Shown here: piece after piece, positions 12,298 to 25,516 of the stretch
How positions within the stretch are numbered: position 1 is the stretch's first letter
How the letters are laid out: every line of letters begins with the position of its first letter
From: Cyclina sinensis
Lineage: Eukaryota > Mollusca > Bivalvia > Venerida > Veneridae
DNA length: 64,000 nt
NCBI GenBank assembly: GCA_012932295.1
Contig: JAAONU010000009.1
Span: 9,155,535-9,219,534 of the forward strand
Reading direction: 5' to 3'
Program-made: the position numbers and the translations under genes
The notes under the pieces: generated by a model
The model's database searches: none
What the model saw: only the letters and a program-made list of their open reading frames with translations
What the model was told of the DNA's origin: nothing

Positions 12298-12659
12298 AGG
12301 AAAATGTAAGACTTATATAAATTTACAATATGTAATGAGTTTTCAAAGAAAAAATGAAAAGCATATAAGGCATTTTTGTGTCAGACCTCTAAATTATACT
12401 TACTCTTCAGTAACATGATGACTGTGAAAAATCATCTCTGAGTAAAAACAGCAAAATACAAATGGTCATGGTCATGACTACAGGTTGCAGAACATAGCAC
12501 ACATTTATAAATGAATGTGACATAGTTGTGCATTATCTGATTTTATTAAAGCTTCTTCTGACAACCTTAGCTAGACTGAAATTCAAACTTGATATAAAAC
12601 ACTTTCGTAAATATTTTCACCAATTTTCAATATAATCAGAATAGAAATAGCTTCTGAAG

Positions 12660-13005
12660 AGTTCCTATACTAGTGACCTAGTGTGATCCTGTTATGACAT
12701 GATGCCCTTGTTTGATCTTGAGTGACCTAGATTGATCCAATATTTACACCTTACTGTATCCCATTAGACCTAATTAGATATTATGTGACCTTGTGACCTG
12801 ACTGGTTCCATGTGATCTAGTTGAGATTTTATGTGACCTTGTGACCTGGCTGGTTCCATGTGATCTAGTTGAGATGTTTTGTGACTTCATGACCTAGTCT
12901 GATCCAATATGACAGTGTGACCTGGTTGGATCACATGTGACCTTGTGATATCATATGTGACCTTATGACCCAAATTCTATGTGACCTGCTTGGATGTCAA
13001 TAAAG
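12660..13005 (+). repeat. Degenerate TGTGACC-rich tandem repeat
   Basis: Roughly seven degraded units with the words TGTGACCTTGTGACCTG, GGTTCCATGTGATCTAGTTG and GATCCAATATGAC. The best copies, near 12785 and 12835, are about 50 bp apart. Intronic. Confidence 0.75.
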
Positions 13006-14582
13006 AATAGGAAATGATGCATAATAGTTCATAATTTACTCAGCTAGTGGATTATTGAATATAAGCTTAACATTTCTTTTTTTAACATGAAACCTCTTTT
13101 GTAAATATGGTATTCATGAAATAAAAGAAAACATATCATTCTCTGAACCAAAAGTTGGCTTACGTTTCAAGAAACAAGGTCAAGGTTATGTTATGGCTGC
13201 CCTGGCATGCTGCATAAAGATGTTGCATAAACTTTTTTCTGCTGTTATTTCACAAGAAAAGCCATTATGTGCAAAAATTTACAAGGAAGTTCTCAGAATA
13301 CTGCCATTTGTTTACAATTTTCTAAGTGTCATACAATGATCAGGAAACTAAGGAAAATGAGAACTGTCATGAAAAATGATTGATTACTGATAAAAAGCTG
13401 TAAGTGATCTATATTTTTCTTGGTGAAAGAATTCTGGTATTTCAAAATGATTTCAAAGACCATAGAATTTAATCATCAGTGATTATAAAACAATGAAAGT
13501 GTGCCACTAGTTATATGCATCTGTCAAATGTCTAAACTGGCTAGATTGCAAGAACTAAGGTTTCCCCTTTGAAGACACGTAACTGTTCCATTAAAATGTT
13601 TACATAAAACAACAAAACTTGCTGTGAACTTCAAAATTAATACTTGCTTCTAAAGTTTGTATCGTTAAAGTTATAATACCGCCCAATAAAACAAATATAA
13701 CATAATCGCCAATTTATGCAAATATTCACACCAATGCTTAGTTAAAAAGAAACTTTGCTGTTTATTTTCACTTTTAACTTGACTATGTTCGTGGATGTAA
13801 GCGGATTAAAAATCACCTTCTTTCGTTTTCTGTAACCTCTCCACCATTGCCTGGATTAAGTTGGAAGATGCTAATTTGCATGCATAAGTTATCTTTAGAA
13901 ACAACATTTCATTTACACGACCTGACAAATTTAAGTATTCTCGACAGATTGTACTTTTTAGTTTTTTCTCAGTATTGTAAATGTTTTAAAGACCATGCTT
14001 CTGAGTACATTTTGTTGAATTAATTTACATTTTGACTGATTGACTATTATTACTATCTACATACATGTTCAAAATTGATCATGTCACACTGACGACTCAT
14101 TTGACTGATATAAGCGAAGTGCTTTTAGCATTTTCTGAAGCAATTTAAGACCAGCGGGTTGTAAAATATTTGGGATAATTTAATCCTGATGTATCTTAAG
14201 CACATCTTGCCATCCATGAAAACTAACCTTGCATTAAGGATGATGATAATATTTTTAAGCATTCTATAGTTCTTATTTTGTTTATTTTTAAATATGATTA
14301 TGAGCAGTATTGTAACTTTAAAACAATAAAAGGATTTTGCAGAACAGTCAAACTTTCATGAATATTTTGTATGCTTATTGATAACTTTATTACTCATCTA
14401 TTTGTATTAACTAAGCTATGTACTTTTTTCAGTCTTTCTGAAGTCATTTTGAATTTTAATTCTGTACATAACTGTCGACAATTGGTATTTCATAAGTAAC
14501 ATTTTTGACAGTACTGTTTTTCACACAAGATATAATACCTGACCAAAAAAAACAATGTATTCACTAATGTATCTACCCTTAC
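13006..14582. other. Intron 1 sequence, no features recognised
   Basis: AT-rich intron of the minus-strand gene immediately downstream of the large exon's GTAAGG donor. No repeat, SINE or alternative exon was detected by eye. The ORF of the large exon continues 31 codons into it before a stop, which is read-through. Confidence 0.5.
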
Positions 14583-17500
14583 CTCTGATCTAATACTGTC
14601 GGATAAACTCTCCGCAACTGAGGTAGATGTTTCAGACTCTCCAATATCAAAGGGAGAGCACTGACTTGTATCTTCTAAATCAAAACTAACTGTGTTCCTT
14701 CCCTTGTCTGCAATCAGTAAATTCCTGGACTTACTAATATCCTCTTTATCTTGCATGCTCTTAGCTTTATCCATTTCATATTTAGAATCTGACTTGGACC
14801 TGTTCACATTGTGCCCGACTTTCAGTTTAGGTCTTAAGATTATTGACTTTTCACTGTTACTATTCTCATCCTCGGAATTCTGACTACAACCTTCAGAGTC
14901 CCGAATCAATGAGGCTAGACTCGACTTCTTAGATATCAGTGATCTTGGTCGTTTAGCACCAGGTTTCCTACGCCCTCTGATTAACATTGAATTGTTAACG
15001 GTTCCACTTGCTGAATCAGATAAGCATTCAGGTTCTTGATCAAGTCTTGACAGTGTCCGAGATTTTAATTTTGGCCTCACACGTTGCTGACGCAACTTTA
15101 AAGTTGGTTCACTTTGTTGCCTTGTCAAGTGTTCGTGACCATCGATGCTATCAGTATGTTTTTCTATTTCATTAACTCTATTTAACTCATCTGCAACTTT
15201 TATATTATCCTTCCCTTCAATGGCAATTTGATCAGATTTACTTTCAGTTTGTTCACTGTGTGTGCTTGGCAAATTTTCTGTTTGACTATTTTCTTTAACT
15301 TTGCAATTCAAATTTTCACACGGCTCAGGTTTCTCCATAGTAACCGTATCTTCTGTTAAAGCACTATTTAGTACTAAATTTTCTTTACTACGACTTTCCT
15401 TTATTACCTGCAACTGAATTGGCACCAAATCCATTTTTCTTTTCAGATCTGAAATTTCTGTTTTATTTTCAACCATCTCATCTTCCTGTATAAAACAATC
15501 AATCATGTTCATGCTATTATCATTGTTCTCACTGTGAGCATCTAGTGAAGGGTTTTCACTTGAACTTTCTTCAAAATTTAATGCTTCTGTAGATTTACTT
15601 AATTCTTTCAACACTTTAAACTCATGGAATGAAGGAATATTTGGTCTTGATGTAGGTTGCGTAAATGAAGGGATTGGTAGCCTAGAACGTCCGATGGAAC
15701 TTGGAAGGGTTCTGAAATGCTTTTTTTTGTTTTTATGTGTGTTTTCAACAGGTGTGTCAGAGTCTCCACCTAAAGAATGTCTTCTAGATTCTCTACTGTC
15801 TGGTGTAAAGTCATGTGACTGGCTTAAAATGTCTTCATCAATGTTGGCATCATTTTCATTATTAATTTCACTCATCACACTTTCTGTTTCACACTGACTA
15901 TCAGAATCCATCATATATCCCTCTGACAGATCAAGATTTGACACAGATTTTCGCATACCTGTACGTCTAAACATTGTATGCTTTTGAAGTAAAGTTTCAT
16001 GCTTCTGTAAATGCTTCCTAAACAAGTCAGAACTCATGAGTACATCAACTCTGGAGGAAACCTGAAGCTTCCTCAGTGGCCGAGGACTTTTACTAGAAGG
16101 TAAGGGAGGTAATCCAGGTGTAAATGCACGTCGTGGACTTGAAATTTCACTGTAAGAGGATATGTCACTAGTTTCAACTTCAGTGAATTCAGACATGTCT
16201 TTACCAACATTTTCTAAACCAAGACTAGACTTACTCCTTCTTTTCCTATTTTCATAATTTGCACAGAACTGGCAAGTCACAATCTCGCCATTTTCATTCC
16301 TAGTACAAGAACATTCTTTTAGCATGGAACTTTTCTTGTATCTACTTTTTGCCCTTGCCATTACTTTCTTCCGATAGGAAGGAGACCTCTCTACCTTTGC
16401 TTTCTGTGGTAATACTCTTGTCCCTACATTTTCTTTGTTAACTTCATCACTTTTATTTTCTTTATCTGATACATTATTTTCTACACTCTGATATGAGTAA
16501 ATTTTGTTATTGTTTAAACTATGCATTGAGCTTTGATTTTTTTCATTTTCAATTGGACTTTTTCCACAGAATGATTTTCCTTCAATAAATTGTTTATCAT
16601 CATTTGAGGTAGTCCTATCTAAACCTTCATAAACATTTCTACCTTTCTCATATAACTTCCTTGTTTTCACTTTGTGCCTTCGATGGGTGTTCTCCATTTC
16701 CCATAACACTATCAGTTAATTCCTGAATAACAGAATGGTCAAAAGAAAAGATAACACCCTCAGGCAGCTCTACAGTTAATCGTGCTGTTGCATTATCAAC
16801 TATATCATTCAGAGCAGCAACAATACTGTAATCATCTTGATTGGGATCAATGGCATTACTGCCAGAAGCCATCCCTTCTGAATGTTTAGGGCATTCTCTA
16901 TGTGTGTGACTTCTCTGTATCTTATCAGCACAAATGAATATCCCAATCTTCTACTCTTCCTGATTTTTCAGATCTTGCACTCTGACATCCTTGGTGGTCA
17001 ACCACTGCATATTCATTGTCTCCAATCTTACTGTCATATATATTCCTTTTTGTGTTAAAATCACCCGAATACCTTGAAATACTGTCACTATTTGGACTAG
17101 AAGCTGCTGAAGCTGCACACCCATTTTTAGCAGCTATCATATTTCTATTCCTATTTTCAGCTGAATCAACCATATCTTTAACATTTGCCTTTTCTTTCAA
17201 ACCTGCCATCATATTCAAAGCCTCTTGAGCAGCTGACTTGGTCTGATCACCTACAGACTGTGATCTTTTTTTATCTCTGCTTCTCTGTTTTCCTAACTTT
17301 CTTGCTATCCTATCTTTTGGACTTTCTGAGCTCCTAACTACTTCACTTCCACTTAGTCTGTTTATAATATTAACAGTTTTTGGCACTATTTCACTATCCC
17401 ATTGTAATGAATTCCTTCTTTCTGAAACACTCTCTGAATTATCCTTATTCACATAAGCACCTTGGTTTGTTTTCGACACATCCTCTCCACCAGCATGAGT

Positions 17501-18251
17501 AGAATTGGGACACTTTCTTAATATCTGTAACATCTGGTAAATATTTTGACTGTGATTGGTCAACAGGCACTTTTGGAAGTCTCCTCCTGGACATGGAACT
17601 ATGTCTGCCATTTTCAAGCAATGTTCTGGAATCTGGTGATGGTGTACCAGTCTCTCTATGTAAAATCTGGTCTGGTTCTCCTACATGTTCACCTTGCACA
17701 CCCTTTTCATCACCCAGAGAACTTTCTGCAACTAAAGCAGGCAACTCTTTATGTCCTTTGGAATCTCTGTGTCTTCTAAACTCCTTGTTTTCATCCTGCA
17801 ACTGTTTACTTATTGACTGCAAGTGTTCAATCCCAAACTTTTTGTGTTCTGTGTCTTGTCCATTTGCTGGTTTTTTAGTATTAGCACTTCCTGAATGTTG
17901 CTTGGAATTAGAACGTGTTGAACTGTTTAGTTTTTGTGTTGGAATAGGTGGTTTTGCACCCTTGTATGCAGACACAACCGTGTTATCTATGTAAGGAACT
18001 TGACCCCTGCTATTTGCTTCAACATATGACTTATTTTTTTCATTGTATGGTGTACAGGATAGGCCATCATTTGCATAACCATATGGTGCAGTAGAAGCAA
18101 CAGAACTGTTCCTCTTCTGGTCACTTTGGTAACTTTTAAAAGAGCTTACTGAGTTATATGGGGTGTCAGTGTAGCCATAGTCATCCATGTCATTATGAGG
18201 TGAGTATTTCTGCACTGGGAAATGTTTACTGGTTGCCATAGTTTGTTCCAT
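14583..18251 (-). CDS. Large exon of an unrecognised Ser/Asn-rich protein, with three +1 frame changes
   Basis: A 3669-bp exon read from ATG at 18251 (MEQTMATSKHFPVQ; MATSKHF at 18239 is an alternative) to the donor GAG|GTAAGG. An in-frame stop at 18300-18302 limits the 5' extension. The coding frame moves by one base near 17514-17516, 16932-16934 and 16697-16702. Removing three bases leaves exactly 1222 codons. The product is low-complexity (Ser, Asn, Glu, Lys), likely disordered, with Tyr-rich N-terminal text (DMDDYGYTDTPYNS), a short helical stretch (about residues 450-510: DDYSIVAALNDIVDN), a CxC-x10-CxxC cluster near residues 646-662 and basic Ser-rich motifs (RRKPGAKRPRSLISKKSSL) towards the end. 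No catalytic domain is seen; a scaffold or adaptor role would be a guess. The frame changes may be sequence errors, early decay or frameshifting. Confidence 0.75.
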
Positions 18252-18284
18252 ACAGTTGATGATCCTTGGCTTATGGAACTCATT

Positions 18285-18302
18285 GCAGAATTGTTCCTTT
18301 TA
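18285..18302 (-). promoter_or_regulatory. Possible splice acceptor or 5' UTR upstream of the large exon
   Basis: On the minus strand, TTAACTTTTTAACCAG (ending near 18311) could be the acceptor of the large exon, placing an in-frame stop (18300-18302) and an out-of-frame ATG (18283) in a short 5' UTR before ATG 18251. The tract is only moderately pyrimidine-rich, so the boundary is uncertain. Confidence 0.3.
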
Positions 18303-18311
18303 AATACAGAC

Positions 18312-20777
18312 TGGTTAAAAAGTTAACTTTAAGAATGAAATGCATATCACAGTATCTGTAAATATTCCTATTTTTACATGACCTTCAGATCTCAACATAT
18401 TTTTCCATTCCTCTAGTAGTAGTACTTCGAACTTGTTTAAACCAAATTTCCTCCAACTTTATACATCCAGACTGCTGTCTGAAACAAAAGAAAAATATTT
18501 CTGTAAATTCATCTGCAAATATTACTATCTAATAATAATATATAGAGAAACTGAAACTGCAGCAAGTATACATTCACTTTTGTTAAATTCCTGTTTGAAG
18601 TTCAAAGCAACTAATCTATCATTAGCCGATAGCTAGTAAAACATTAAACAAGTCCAATCATTTCTGCTTCATCACTTCTCCATTTACCTGGTCCACCTTC
18701 AGGAATTTTAGCCCTTAAATACAAGTTTATTAGACCATACCTGATGAAGTGATAGGTACATACATTTTTTTATACCTTTGATCATTGATAATGACCCCAG
18801 CCAAAATGTTATTGATAGTCAGATGTTCAATTAAACTCATTTGTATCACTGAATTGCCAAATAATTTATTGAATCATTTTTAAATTATCATTATTCATGT
18901 GCCACTGTGTGCTTTGGTAGTGAATCAGAGAAAATGGATTATATAAAATGCTTAAAGGGTTTTTTTTACACACTTTTACACTTAAAAATGGACCTATGTA
19001 CGGTAATATTTAGAAATGGAGAAGGATCAATCGAAGACTAAATATGATATGATAACACGTTTATCCAAAAAGTGCTGAAACAAGCACTGCTAATAACTTG
19101 TTATAATTTATTTGGCACCTCTAAAATATCTTTAAACTGACCTTTTCCTCTTAAAAATCCTTCAAAAATGCCTCACATAACCTATATATTACAAGCTTTC
19201 CAAAACATTACAATGTATAAATAAAAGTGAAAATAATGAAAATTTACTGTATTCACAAGATGACAGAACAACTTAAATCTCTTTATTAGAATGGTATCAA
19301 ATTGATTTTACATTACACTTGTCACCGTATAAATACATTATCAACAGATCAATAGCCTACTTGACAAGCATTATGAAATTTGCTTTCTTCATGATTTCCA
19401 CCCGATTAAAAATCAATCAAGTGAATTTAACTCGATAATAATTGATCAAGTGTTCTTTAGAAGTCTGTAATATTTTGAAGACTTGTTAAAATCAAAAACA
19501 AAACATGCAAAGTTTGATTTGTTATTCTTCATGGTGTTTCATTCTTTCCGATGTAGAGACTATGTTCATGGTCTGACACCATTTTTTCTTTAGATTTTCT
19601 TATTCTCATAGAGGTAGAAACCTAAGAGAAACGCATGGAAACTGTTTTTTCATTCTATATTAAGAATTTCAATTATCCCCTGGAAGACTTTACATAATAC
19701 TTATCCTGTGGAAATCTCAATTCATTTTGAAATATTTACTGACATTAATTTTGCAATCAGCAAATTTTTAAGCTTAACTTTTGCACATTTATTTTTGTAG
19801 TACTAAATTTTGGGTGTCAGGATGTCATCTACTTTTCGGCCATGTACTTATTCACTATCACAAATGAGCTTAAATCCAATTAAGTGGTTAAATCATAAAC
19901 TAAATGTTTCATTACTGACAATATACAAAATATTCCCATAAGACTGAGATGGCACTCACACTCTAAATAGATTACCAATTAGCATTTAATTGTGAGCTTT
20001 TACTTTTAACATGATTTTGATTGTGGGAAAAGTGTACAAAATGGTTATATCTCATAAAATCTAATAATTCCATGAACAGTTAGCTACCACTTACTAACAA
20101 ATGACTTGATAAAAATTTGGATTTATCTATCTTATATTTACATTCAAATCTCACACAATTATAATGCTGTAGAATAATTGTAAAATAATCATAGGATTAA
20201 TGTCCATGACACAGGCAAGTCAGGGTATAACAGGTATCATTAAAGTGTGCAAGAAAAAAACAAAAAATTAGAAGATTTTTTTTAGAACTGGTAGAGATGT
20301 AAGGACATGGAAGTTATAACATAAACTGGAATGTGAGAGTATGGGTTCTGTTCCTGTAATTTTTTCTTTCATATTATTATTACTTTTTTGAAATTGTCTG
20401 TTTTTTTATGCAGATGGTGTTAAGTAAGATAATTTACATGATGATTCTTTACTTTTTAAAACAAAAATGCATTTGCACTAGCGAATCACGAGGGAGGCGC
20501 ACCAGGCATTCACACCCCACCCCCTTCCCCTCTAAAATTCTCGGACATTAGGAGATATTATAGACACATGAAAATGAAATATCATACAAGTCCACTCCTC
20601 ACTAACTATGGTATAATATATAGTTCTGATCTGCTCTTTTTGTCTTATCCAGCTTGCTATTATTGCATAGTGTGCATTTAGCACTGTGAGTACTGACACG
20701 GTAGAAAACCTGGCACAAATATATATACAGGGATTTGAAACAGTTGCTGATAAGAATGCAGATACAGATTTTTCTCA
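18312..20777. other. Non-coding AT-rich stretch
   Basis: Upstream intron or flank of the minus-strand gene. Long AT-rich text with no ORF resembling an exon, no tandem array and no dispersed repeat that I recognise. Confidence 0.45.
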
Positions 20778-20965
20778 GGGGGGCGGTGGCCTAGTGGTTA
20801 AGGTGTCTGCCTCTCAACCCTGGGATTGTGGGTTCGAGCCCCTACCATGGTCACGACCATGTTTTCTCATATGACACCAGTGCTGGTTGGTTCAAGGAAG
20901 CAGACTCGAGAGTGATTTAAATAAGCTGCAAGCTTTCTTCACAATCAAGCTAAAATAAATAATGT
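20778..20965 (+). mobile_element. tRNA-derived SINE
   Basis: The head is tRNA-like, with an A box (TGGCCTAGTGGTTAAGG, 20787-20803) and a B box (GGTTCGAGCCC, 20831-20841) at the spacing of a pol III promoter, flanked by GGGGCGG and CCCCTACC. The body (TGCTGGTTGGTTCAAGGAAG ... GCAAGCTTTCTTCACAATC) ends in an A-rich tail (TAAAATAAAT). The acceptor arms do not pair properly and there is no CCA context, so it is not a functional tRNA. Confidence 0.8.
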
Positions 20966-21469
20966 TTAAACTAAACATAGATTTTTCATTGCCGATGTCA
21001 GACTGTATGGACAGGTCTGCTGTCATACTTATAAACAGTATGACCAGTATGAACACAATGTTGCCATTGTGGGGTAGCTAACACATGGACTATAAATCCA
21101 AAATGCAGACACTCAGCTGCCATTGACTGGCAAGAGAAAATGTGTCTCTGTTTATATATATATATTCTGCAAACCTTTATGCTGATATAGTGGCAGGCAC
21201 ACTAAAAACAGATGCCCCAAGACAAATAATGCTTTTAGTTTATCTGATACATTAAATATGTAACTGTACTGTTTTGTACCGATCATGTTTAATTGATGGC
21301 TGAAGTTCTTAAACTTTATTATCGACTGCTTGCATTGAACTGTTCCAGATGAATATGGTTTGTTGTTCAATGTAATAAATCCAGATATTTCACTCTTACA
21401 ATTTGCATTTTCAAAACTTATCTATTTGAACTTACTTATCATTGGTACCGGTTGCCCATATGACTGACG

Positions 21470-21730
21470 CCCCATGAAGAGATAAGTTATTTTATGTTGT
21501 GGTGGTAGTGCAAGATACAGAAAGCATCCCATTCCAGAGACACCCCTGGTTCTTTTGCATGCTCTGAAGTGTATATCACCGATACATGGGACCTAACGTC
21601 TCTGAAGGGTATAGCACCGATACATGGGACCTCGCTTTAACGTCTCCTCCGCTCCTGTGTTTTCAAAACCCAAGATACCGAGTATTTATTAGTATTACAT
21701 AACAGATGTCATGAGATGGCGTCAGCTAGA
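21470..21730 (+). repeat. Short duplicated motif region
   Basis: The phrase 'CACCGATACATGGGACCT' followed by 'AACGTCTC' occurs twice (about 21578 and 21616), each preceded by 'CTCTGAAG(T/G)GTATA'. It looks like part of a dispersed repeat, but its ends are not defined. Confidence 0.45.
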
Positions 21731-22390
21731 CTCTTCTGAAATGCTCTTTAAACAGTGTCATTCTGTGTATTCTGAACTTTTTGTCATAAAGGTGTTAAAA
21801 CACAGTTCCTATACTAATAAAAGGATATGAACATTGTTCTGGTTTTTTTTTTTAACAAATTCAACCATTATGCTTAAATACCAAGAGCAAACAATATGGC
21901 ATGGCTTATAGCAAGGAGGATTTTACTGAATCAGGATTAAATGTATTATTAGGTGAATATACCTGCAGTGACATTGAATGTTCTGACAACTTAACAATAT
22001 TTCAGCCCAGACTCTTCACAATAAATAATCAGTAACTACAACTTTTTCATTTTGTAATTAATTCCCTTATTTCCAGTTTCAGAATACAGAATGAAGTCAT
22101 CTCCTGAAACAGTACCAAGACAGCCTTTTATAGTAAATGCTGACTACCAGAAATGTTTCCATTCTGCCCTCAGTTCTGCATTACATTCAATTAACAAAAT
22201 TCATTGATAAAAAAATCTTCCTCTCATGGCAAACATTATTGAAAATTCTGAAGGAATTTCAAGAAATATAGAGATCTTCATCATTTGCAGGGGGATACAG
22301 TCACTACTGGAACCACATTTCAAAATCATCATGGCAGAAGAAGTCACTCATCAGAAAACTTCACAAATGATTAGTGTTTTTTCTCAAATT

Positions 22391-22562
22391 TATACCACCA
22401 CTAAGCTGATCAAGAGATCCTTGCTGCATTAAGTATACCACCACTAAGCTGATCAAGAGATCCTTGCTGCATTAAGTATACCACCATTAAGCTGATCAAG
22501 AGATCCTTGCTGCATTAAGTATACCACCACTAAGCTGATCAAGAGATCCTTGCTGCATTAAG
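22391..22562 (+). repeat. 43-bp minisatellite, four units
   Basis: Four copies of TACCACCACTAAGCTGATCA + AGAGATCCTTGCTGCATTAAGTA. One unit has CACCATT for CACCACT. The end of the ORF at 22226-22432 runs into the first copy and is not a gene. Confidence 0.95.
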
Positions 22563-23149
22563 TGCAATTCCTGAATGTAAAAGACTAGACAAATCTATGG
22601 TGTTCTCTGCCATAGTCTAATGAACCAACATTTGAGAGAACAATCAAAGTCACTTGAAAAATCAAATGAAAATTGTGATATTAACATTTCCAGTATTAAC
22701 AAATCAAGACAAATCAAACATTAAAGCAAATGAAAATTTTTTTGTGTCAAAGTCATGCTGGCCTAAATTATGGTATTGTTAATCGTACTTACTTTTGTCT
22801 CACATAATTTATGTCTTTCTGACCTTTCCTTCACTTTAGATTAAAAGGATAGAAGTCAGGGAAATTTAGCTTAATCCATTTTGAAACATAAATCTTTACT
22901 GACTATAGAAATTAAATACCTTGAGGCTTTTATCTCACTTTTAAAGTGCAGCTTTATTTCCAACTTGTTGCATTAAATTCAGTTAAAAGAGGTTTGATGC
23001 AAAAGTTTATGGTTGAAGCCTATGAGACATGGAAAGAGATAAGTGCCTTTTTGAAATGCTGGCTTCTATATGAAAAAGATTTTTTCAGCCTCAGTATTAA
23101 GAGATTACAATTGTGATTATTGAAGAAAGTAACAAAAGTTTAACCAAGA

Positions 23150-25376
23150 GACCAGGTACAATTATGTATTTTAACTATTGGTGTTGTACATTTTCTACAT
23201 CTCTGTGACCAAGTACAGTTACATATATTAACCATTGGTGTTGTACATTTTCTACATCTCTGTGACCAAGTACAGTTACCTATATTAACCATTGGTGTTG
23301 TACATTTTCTACATCTCTGTGACCAGGTACAGTTACCTATATTAACCACTGGTGTTGTACATTTTCTACATCTCTGTGACCAGGTACAGTTACCTATATT
23401 AACCAGTGGTGTTGTACATTTTCTACATCTCTGTGACCAAGTACAGTTACATATATTAACCACTGGTGTTGTACATTTTCTACATCTCTGTGACCAGGTA
23501 CAGTTACATATATTAACCAGTGGTGTTGTACATTTTCTACATCTCTGTGACCAAGTACAGTTACATATATTAACCACTGGTGTTGTACATTTTCTACATC
23601 TCTGTGACCAAGTACAGTTACATATATTAACCAGTGGTGTTGTACATTTTCTACATCTCTGTGACCAAGTACAGTTACATATATTAACCAGTGGTGTTGT
23701 ACATTTTCTACATCTCTGTGACCAAGTACAGTTACATATATTAACCACTGGTGTTGTACATTTTCTACATCTCTGTGACCAGGTACAGTTACATATATTA
23801 ACCAGTGGTGTTGTACATTTTCTACATCTCTGTGACCAGGTACGGTTATGTATAGTAACTACTGGTGCTGTACATTTTCTACATCTCTGTGACCAGGTAC
23901 AGTTATGTAAATTAACCACTTTTGTTGTACATTTTCTACATCTCTGTGACCAGGTACAGTTACCTATAATAACCACTGGTGTTGTACATTTTCTACATCT
24001 CTGTGACCAGGTACAGTTATGTATATTAACTACTGGTGTTGTACATTTTCTACATCTCTGTGACCAGGTACAGTTATGTATATTAACCACTGGTGTTGTA
24101 CATTTTCTACATCTCTGTGACCAGGTACAGTTATGTATATTAACCACTGGTGTTGTACATTTTCTACATCTCTGTGACCAAGTACAGTTACCTATAATAA
24201 CCACTGGTGTTGTACATTTTTTACATCTCTGTGACCAGGTACAGTTATGTATATTAACTACTGGTGTTGTACATTTTCTACATCTCTGTGACCAGGTACA
24301 GTTATGTATATTAACCACTGGTGTTGTACATTTTCTACATCTCTGTGACCAGGTACAGTTATGTATATTAACTACTGGTGTTGTACATTTTCTACATCTC
24401 TGTGACCAGGTACAGTTACGTATATTAACCACTGGTGTTGTACATTTTCTACATCTCTGTGACCAGGTACAGTTACCAATATTAACCACTGGTGTTGTAC
24501 ACTTTGTACATCACTGTGACCAGGTACAGTTATGTATATTAACCACTGGTGTTGTATATTTCATACATCTCTGTGACCAAGTACAGTTACTTATATTAAC
24601 GACAGGTGTTGTACATTTTCTAAATCACTGTGACCAGGTACAGTTACCTATATTAACCACTGGTGTTGTACACTTTGTACATCACTGTGACCAGGTACAG
24701 TTACCTGTATTAACCACTGGTGTTGTACATTTCGAACATCTCTGTGACCAGGGTCAGTTACGTATATTAACCACTGGTGTTGTACATTTTCTAAATCTCT
24801 GTGACCAGGTACAGTTACGTATATTAACCACTGGTGTTGTACACTTTGTACATCTCTGTGACCAGGTACAGTTATGTATATTAACCACTGGTGTTGTACA
24901 CTTTGTACATCTCTGTGACCAGGGTCAGTTATGTATATTAACCACTGGTGTTGTACACTTTGTACATCTCTGTGACCAGGGTCAGTTATGTATATTAACC
25001 ACTGGTGTTGTGCATTTTCTACATGTCTGTGACCAGGTACAGTTACATATATTAACCACTGGTGTTGTACACTTTGTACATCCCTGTGACCAGGGTCAGT
25101 TACGTATATTAACCACTGGTGTTGTACACTTTGTACATCTCTGTGACCAGGTACAGTTATGTTTATTAACCAGTGGTGTTGTACACTTTCTACATCTCTG
25201 TGACCAGGTACAGTTACATATATTAACCACTGGTGTTGTACACTTTGTACATCACTGTGACCAGGGTCAGTTATGTATATTAACACCTGGTGTTGTACAC
25301 TTTGTACATCTCTGTGACCAGGTACAGTTACGTATATTAACCACTTGTACTGTAAACTTTCTATATCTCTGTGACC
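23150..25376. repeat. 57-bp minisatellite, about 39 units
   Basis: Units of 57 bp (ACCAGGTACAGTTATGTATA, TTAACCACTGGTGTTGTACA, TTTTCTACATCTCTGTG). Two subtypes occur: 'CATTTTCTACATCTC' dominates 23150-24480 and 'CACTTTGTACATC(T/A)C' dominates from 24500 on, where CCAGGGTCAG also replaces CCAGGTACAG in places. Because 57 is a multiple of three, the minus strand stays open for 449 codons (23140-24489; 19-residue peptide VNIHNCTWSQRCRKCTTPV) and, after indels, in another frame for 212 codons (24648-25286). The plus strand also has a 131-codon ORF. I see no start context, signal peptide or splice sites that favour expression. Confidence 0.95.
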
Positions 25377-25516
25377 TCAAAACAACTGGAACCTCAAAAA
25401 TTTAAAGCTCTACAGGTAAGCAGAGTTAAGCATATTAAAAAAGTCTTGTAAAGGATCTCCAGTAACAAAGCATCGTCAGTTATCCCTTGTACATATTCTG
25501 CACAACTACATTATGT

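Noticed and set aside
14490..18251. Programmed +1 frameshifting as the preferred explanation
   Set aside because: No slippery-codon-plus-stop context is shared by the three sites, so it is kept only as an alternative to sequence error or decay.
20779..20846. tRNA gene
   Set aside because: A and B boxes are present but the arms do not fold into a cloverleaf and a SINE body with A-rich tail follows.
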